Shown here piece after piece: positions 7,547 to 11,094 of a DNA stretch of 11,094 bases (position 1 is the stretch's first letter; each line of letters opens with the position of its first letter). This DNA comes from Spirochaetales bacterium (GTDB taxonomy: Bacteria > Spirochaetota > Spirochaetia > Sphaerochaetales > Sphaerochaetaceae), in NCBI GenBank assembly GCA_022771185.1, contig JALFCJ010000240.1:1-11094 (forward strand), in the 5' to 3' direction. The notes beneath the pieces were generated by a model. It had not been told where the DNA came from, did not search any database, and worked only from the letters and a program-made list of their open reading frames with translations. The translations under genes and the position numbers were made by a program.

Positions 7547-8560
7547 TTAGAGAGCGTAGAGTCCGAGGAACTTAGCTGTCTCGACTGTTGTGTTGTACTC
7601 TTCCATCTGGATTTTCTTTGACTCTTCAAGGTCGTGCCAGAGTGGGATGTGACCAATCTTTCTGAGGCCTTCGTTGACTGTAGCGTCTTCAATGATTGCC
7701 TTGAAGGATGCGTTAAGTCTCTTAACCTGCTCTTCGTTCATTCCCTTTGGTCCATAGATATAGTGCATACAGAGGACATAGCAGTCACTATAACCCTGTT
7801 CCTGGAGAGTCTTATAGTTGTCACCGAGAGCAACGCCGCTATCTGCGATTGTAACACCGTTACCTGCAACTGTTCCGATAACCTTAAGCTTTCCAGCCTT
7901 CTCATAAGACTGAGCGTTACCAAGGCTGACAACACCGATATCGATGAAGCCACCGGCAATGTTTGTAAGTCTATCTGACTCAGAAGCACACTCTACGTGG
8001 TTGAGCTCGATGCCAAGAACGCTTTCAAGCTTTCCGAAGAGGAATGTATTGGAACCGGCAGCTGGCATACCTGCGTTGATCTTGCCAGGGTTTGCCTTTG
8101 CATATTCAACAAATTCTGCGAATGTGTTGAAAGGAGCATCTACTGGAACTGCGAGGACTGAGTAACCATTGTCATCAAGACAAGCGATGAGTGTGAGATC
8201 CTCAAGTGGGTTTACTTCACTGTTCCCTGTAACATACTGTGTGAGAAGAGCAGCTGTAGCCAGCATGATTGTATTTCCGTCAGCAGCAGCGTTCTTGACT
8301 GTTGTGTGACCGATTGTGTTTTTCATCTGCTGATAGTTGATCTTAAGGCCATAAAGTCTCTGGAGTCCTTCACCCATTGTTCTGGTTGCAAGGTCTGTAC
8401 CACCGCCAGTAGAACCAGGGATGACAAATGTAAGAACCTGATCTGTATTAAATCCGCTTTCGCTTACTACAGAGGTAGTTGATGTTTCACTTCCGCCCTG
8501 AGCGAAGACGAAAGACATTGAAATAAGTGCGACAAGAGCAAATGCAAGAATCTTTTTCAT
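7547..8560 (-). CDS. tctC: Periplasmic solute-binding protein TctC of the tripartite tricarboxylate transporter
   Basis: A 337-aa extracytoplasmic binding protein of the Bug/TctC family. Residues 1-20 are a signal peptide (KK, a hydrophobic core, then VFA before QGG); there is no lipobox cysteine, so a soluble periplasmic protein is expected. After a Ser/Thr-rich linker, the family pattern VIPGSTGGGTDLATR lies at 46-60, with AGMPAAGSNTF (163-173) and GGFIDIGV (203-210) matching the ligand-pocket loops. The start at 8560 is preferred over an in-frame upstream ATG at 8614, because only 8560 puts the signal peptide at the N-terminus and has an AAGGAG site (10 bases upstream). First gene of the tctCBA operon and divergent from the LysR-type regulator. 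The ligand is unknown; a hexarate is the contextual guess. Confidence 0.93.
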   Translation of the reverse strand: MKKILAFALVALISMSFVFAQGGSETSTTSVVSESGFNTDQVLTFVIPGSTGGGTDLATRTMGEGLQRLYGLKINYQQMKNTIGHTTVKNAAADGNTIMLATAALLTQYVTGNSEVNPLEDLTLIACLDDNGYSVLAVPVDAPFNTFAEFVEYAKANPGKINAGMPAAGSNTFLFGKLESVLGIELNHVECASESDRLTNIAGGFIDIGVVSLGNAQSYEKAGKLKVIGTVAGNGVTIADSGVALGDNYKTLQEQGYSDCYVLCMHYIYGPKGMNEEQVKRLNASFKAIIEDATVNEGLRKIGHIPLWHDLEESKKIQMEEYNTTVETAKFLGLYAL

Positions 8561-8570
8561 TGATTCATTT

Positions 8571-8576
8571 CTCCTT
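8571..8576 (-). promoter_or_regulatory. Ribosome binding site of tctC, serving two overlapping ATGs
   Basis: AAGGAG on the minus strand lies 10 bases before the tctC ATG (8560) and only 2 bases before another ATG at 8568, which opens a three-codon frame (M-N-Q-stop). The stop of that mini-frame overlaps the tctC ATG as ATGA. Confidence 0.5.
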
Positions 8577-8594
8577 TTTCTGTGATGTAAGAAT

Positions 8595-8651
8595 ATTTGC
8601 ATGGATAGTGGCAAATGAACAAATTGTTAATTTCGAAGCCAAAAATAAGAT
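8595..8651. promoter_or_regulatory. Divergent tctC/lysR control region with overlapping promoters and inverted repeats
   Basis: A minus-strand promoter candidate for tctC has TTAACA (8625-8630), 17 bases, then TATCCA (8602-8607). A plus-strand candidate for the regulator gene has TTGTTA (8624-8629), 16 bases, then TAAGAT (8646-8651). The two -35 boxes overlap. Two symmetric elements sit on them: ATTTGC/GCAAAT with a 10-base centre (8595-8616), covering the tctC -10, and AACAA-A-TTGTT (8618-8628). This is the usual arrangement for a LysR-type regulator acting on a divergent target; the assignment is inferred. Confidence 0.4.
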
Positions 8652-8712
8652 TTTTTAATACCAACACACATTTATTAAAAATCAATGTAGAATTAGAAAA
8701 GAGGATACAAAT

Positions 8713-9657
8713 ATGGATCTCCACTACCTTGAATACGTCATAGAAATAGCTAAATGCCAAAGCATCTCCAGAGCTGCTGAAGTACTCTGTATTACCCAGT
8801 CAACCCTTAGCCAATACTTGTCGAAGCTTGAATCTGAGATAGGAGTTAAGCTTTTTGATAGGCAGCGTAACGGTATGGTGCTGACTCCTGCAGGTACAAT
8901 GTATGTAGAGGCATCAAAGAAAATGCTCCAAGAAAAGCAGGAGCTTTATAATCAGATAGCAGATATATCAAAGGGACAGAGTGGCACATTTTCTGTAGGC
9001 GTCACTCCACATTGGGGATCTATGGTAATTGCAGAGATAATCGGCAAATTTAAGGCTGCTTACCCGGGTGTTACTGTAAAGATAAAAGAAGATACAGCGG
9101 AGCCTTTGATGAGAAGCCTCCAAGATTGAAGCATAGATATGGCCATCATGCCTATTGTAGATAACTCCAGCATTCTGGAAGGAAGCCTTTTATTACAGAT
9201 TGAGCCTCTTGTAATGGCCCTCCCTGAATCTTGGGTCAGCGACAAACCGAAAGAAGAAATAGGATCCGAGTTTCCTCATCTGGCTGTAGAAGAATTTAAA
9301 GACAAACCTTGGGTTCTTTCCCGTGGCGACACTACTATTAGAAAACTGGAAAACCAGTGTTTTGAGAAAATAGGAATAAAACCAAACGTAGTATCATCAC
9401 TAAATAGCCACATGGGTGCCATACTCATGGCAAGAAATGGAGTTGGCGGAACCTTCGTCCCTCTCAGCTGTGCCATAAAAACCGAAGGTGTAAGATTCTT
9501 CATGCCGGTACCTGAAATACACTGGCATGTAGTAATCTCATTCAAGCGAGACTACCACCTCCATAAAAGCGAGAAATACTTCGTAACACTGGTTCAGGAA
9601 CACTTTTCCGAGAAAGAAAAGAAAAATGATGTGAGAAATGCAATAACTCTAGGTTAA
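8713..9657 (+). pseudogene. LysR-type transcriptional regulator interrupted by an in-frame TGA
   Basis: Two reading frames in the same phase, 8713-9129 (138 aa) and 9130-9657 (175 aa), together make a normal LysR-type regulator of about 314 positions. The first has the winged helix-turn-helix (SISRAAEVLCITQSTLSQYLSKLE at 17-40 in two parts, then GVKLFDRQRNGMVLTPAG) and the start of the inducer-binding domain. The second continues with SIDMAIMPI and the rest of that domain. The TGA at 9127-9129 sits where the family normally has glycine (L-x-x-G-x-I-D-x-A-I), so one GGA-to-TGA change explains it. The upstream ATG has a GAGGAT site. The product may be only the DNA-binding part, or the gene may be dead; a sequencing error is also possible. 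It is divergent from tctCBA and is its likely regulator. The 3' end overlaps the convergent methyltransferase by four bases (TTAA). Confidence 0.85.
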
Positions 9658-10265
9658 CCCTCTTTCCTTGAAATAATACTGAGCCATGTTTTATTCACTC
9701 CCGGTCTGACGTCTTTTCCTTCCCAAACCTTCTCTATATGGAGGTTTGAAGGAAGAAGAGAAGAGAAACGAGGCTCTGTCATATTCGTATACCAGCGTCC
9801 CCCCTCGTATCCATCCTCATCTCCCTTTCTGAAAGAAGAGTAAAACACTCCCCCATTCTTTAATGATCTTGAGATTAGAAACAAGGCTTTTCTGAGATTT
9901 TCTTCCTCCAAGTGGAGAATAGAAGCCTGTGCCCACACTCCGTCATACTCCTCATATTCATCCAAAGAAAGAAAATCAGAGATGCGGACATTAATTCCAA
10001 ATAATCTATCCGCTTCCCTCTTCATATCTTCGGACCCATCCAATGAGTCAACAGAAAAACCTCTTTGAAGAAAGAAAAAAGAATCTCTACCAGAGCCACA
10101 GCCAAGGTCAAGTATTCTTCCTTTTTCCTCAACTCTAGACAAAAATTCCCCCAGTGCATCATACACCAGGGAATTCTTCGTTTCCTCTGCATAGAGAGGA
10201 GCATTCTTTTTATACCAAGAAAGAGTAGTTTCTGTTATTCCTTGTCTTTTCCGATCATTACACAC
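9654..10265 (-). CDS. Class I SAM-dependent methyltransferase
   Basis: A 203-aa Rossmann-fold methyltransferase. Motif I is ILDLGCGSGRDS (51-62), followed by the acidic end of strand two (SLDGS, 74-78), an ISDF motif (95-98) and the strand-four segment DGVWAQASILHL (108-119). The segment with GGRWYTNMTEPRF near 155-167 is typical of small TehB/Methyltransf_25-like proteins. The substrate is unknown and the neighbourhood does not suggest one. The start is taken as GTG at 10265, with GGAG five bases upstream; it lies 31 bases inside the upstream RpiR-type gene, and no better in-frame start appears before the conserved N-terminal region (WYKKNAPLYA). It is therefore probably co-translated with the regulator. 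Confidence 0.85.
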   Translation of the reverse strand: MCNDRKRQGITETTLSWYKKNAPLYAEETKNSLVYDALGEFLSRVEEKGRILDLGCGSGRDSFFFLQRGFSVDSLDGSEDMKREADRLFGINVRISDFLSLDEYEEYDGVWAQASILHLEEENLRKALFLISRSLKNGGVFYSSFRKGDEDGYEGGRWYTNMTEPRFSSLLPSNLHIEKVWEGKDVRPGVNKTWLSIISRKEG

Positions 10266-11011
10266 AGGAACTCCACTACAGCAAGGATAGAGAATTTACC
10301 AAGTAGATGGGGGTCTCCTTTGAAAAATTCTTCATCTGAAACTATTACGGCGTTAGTTGCAGCCTTTGAAATCAAAGATGTAGGGCATAGAGAAACTACA
10401 TCTGCCTTTCCTCCGTCGAAGACTACTCTGCTTACAACTTCCATTGTCATCTTTTCTCTTCCTGTAACAGATACAGCAAGACAAAGATCAGCAGGTTCTT
10501 CATCTTTAGGATTAATTATCAACTTCTTCTCTGGAAGATACTTAGATATCGACTGTGCAAGTAGATTTGTAAAGACTTCAGCTTCCCCTTCTCCTGAAAT
10601 AATGATTACAGTGCTGTTCTTAATGTCTTCAACAATAGTTTCCAGCATATCTAGCTTTTCTTTATCCAGAGTTCTTTCAAGGCCTCTCGAAATACCTGCT
10701 GTAAGACCGGAAAGTACTTTCTCTCCGTCATCATCCTTTCCAACAGGACTTACTTCTACATATCTGGCGCCTTTTCCAGCTTCATACCAAACTTTAAAAT
10801 CCTTAAGGCCATTGAAATCCAGGGATTTACAGAACCTTACTACTGTAGCCTTACTTACATCTGCGGCTTCCGAAATTTGAGCAATGGAAAGGTTCTGGAT
10901 TTCATCTTCATGTTCAAGAAGATAATTCAGTACTCTCTCCTCTTTAATCTTTACCTTTCCCTTTGAAGAGCTGAGCATCTCCATGAGCCTAGAATTACTG
11001 TTTTCACTCAT
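10235..11011 (-). CDS. RpiR/MurR-family transcriptional regulator (HTH plus SIS domain)
   Basis: A 258-aa regulator, slightly shorter than the usual 280. The N-terminal HTH_6 domain contains LSIAQISEAADVSKATVVRF (41-60) and DFNGLKDFK (65-73). A sugar isomerase (SIS) domain follows from about 135 to 250, which in this family binds phosphosugars or related intermediates. Here the SIS motifs are altered: GEGEA (140-144) where GxGxS is usual, and SVTGRE (181-186) where SxSGxT is usual, so ligand binding may differ. The ATG at 11011 has a strong AGGAGATG site. It is the only intact regulator in the window and a fair candidate to control the sugar-acid genes or its own operon with the methyltransferase; the target is inferred. 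Confidence 0.9.
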   Translation of the reverse strand: MSENSNSRLMEMLSSSKGKVKIKEERVLNYLLEHEDEIQNLSIAQISEAADVSKATVVRFCKSLDFNGLKDFKVWYEAGKGARYVEVSPVGKDDDGEKVLSGLTAGISRGLERTLDKEKLDMLETIVEDIKNSTVIIISGEGEAEVFTNLLAQSISKYLPEKKLIINPKDEEPADLCLAVSVTGREKMTMEVVSRVVFDGGKADVVSLCPTSLISKAATNAVIVSDEEFFKGDPHLLGKFSILAVVEFLCVMIGKDKE

Positions 11012-11053
11012 TTATCCATCTCCTGTTTATTTTGAACTCACCCCCATGATTTC

Positions 11054-11091
11054 ATATTGAGAATATACGCATGAAAAATGATTGTCGACAA
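11054..11091 (-). promoter_or_regulatory. Putative promoter and palindromes upstream of the RpiR-type gene
   Basis: On the minus strand TTGTCG (11086-11091) and TATATT (11062-11067) are 18 bases apart and would start transcription about 40 bases before the ATG. A perfect 10-base palindrome TTGTCGACAA (11082-11091) covers the -35 box, and ATATT-GAG-AATAT (11054-11066) overlaps the -10 and start. These are plausible autoregulatory sites, but short AT-rich palindromes also occur by chance. Confidence 0.4.
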
Positions 11092-11094
11092 GAC

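Noticed and set aside
8561..8614. N-terminal extension of tctC from an ATG at 8614
   Set aside because: It would bury the signal peptide, has no good ribosome site, and overlaps the predicted promoter elements.
8557..8760. 67-aa minus-strand reading frame across the tctC/regulator intergenic region
   Set aside because: It overlaps the regulator start and the divergent promoters, has low-complexity hydrophobic content, and shows no family motif or ribosome site.
9127..9129. TGA recoded as glycine, tryptophan or selenocysteine
   Set aside because: TGA ends at least three other genes here (stops at 1167-1169, 2074-2076 and 4201-4203). The site is normally glycine, not cysteine, and I see no convincing SECIS-like hairpin with the expected loop just downstream.
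9139..9657. Second half of the LysR-type gene as an independent effector-domain protein
   Set aside because: There is no ribosome binding site before the ATG at 9139, and the frame continues the upstream domain without a gap.

Overview
The window looks like an accessory sugar-acid catabolism region of a Gram-negative-type, host- or sediment-associated anaerobe of moderate GC content. A spirochaete (Sphaerochaetaceae/Treponemataceae type) is my best guess. The hint is the secreted binding protein, whose signal peptide ends in VFA before a QGGSE tail, a style I associate with spirochaete solute-binding proteins. That taxonomic call is weak. TGA is used as a normal stop codon.

Layout, left to right. 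(1) Minus strand, 2964 down to 1: a tight three-gene operon of a tartronate semialdehyde reductase (garR type), a class I (DapA/NanA-fold) aldolase and a galactarate dehydratase (garD), which runs off the left edge. Each stop codon lies in or next to the next gene's ribosome binding site. (2) Plus strand, 3118 to 5336: a divergently transcribed pair, an intracellular alpha/beta-hydrolase and an enolase-superfamily acid-sugar dehydratase/cycloisomerase, coupled by an ATGA overlap and ended by a hairpin terminator. (3) Minus strand, 8560 down to 5503: a complete tripartite tricarboxylate transporter (tctC binding protein, tctB, tctA), with a stem-loop between tctC and tctB and a terminator after tctA. 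(4) Plus strand, 8713 to 9657: a LysR-type regulator divergent from tctC, broken by an in-frame TGA at a normally glycine position. (5) Minus strand, 11011 down to 9654: an RpiR-family regulator and an overlapping SAM-dependent methyltransferase.

How the genes fit together (inference from families): the transporter would import a hexarate or related acid. GarD dehydrates galactarate to 5-dehydro-4-deoxyglucarate. The DapA-like aldolase would split this to pyruvate and tartronate semialdehyde in place of the usual metal-dependent GarL, and the reductase would make glycerate. The hydrolase/enolase-superfamily pair probably opens a second entry, for example from an ester or lactone of an aldarate, but its substrate cannot be read from the sequence. 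The RpiR and LysR proteins are the obvious candidate regulators, and palindromes lie over the putative promoters. There is no gene-free stretch longer than about 170 bases. I saw no tRNA, rRNA, insertion sequence or CRISPR array.
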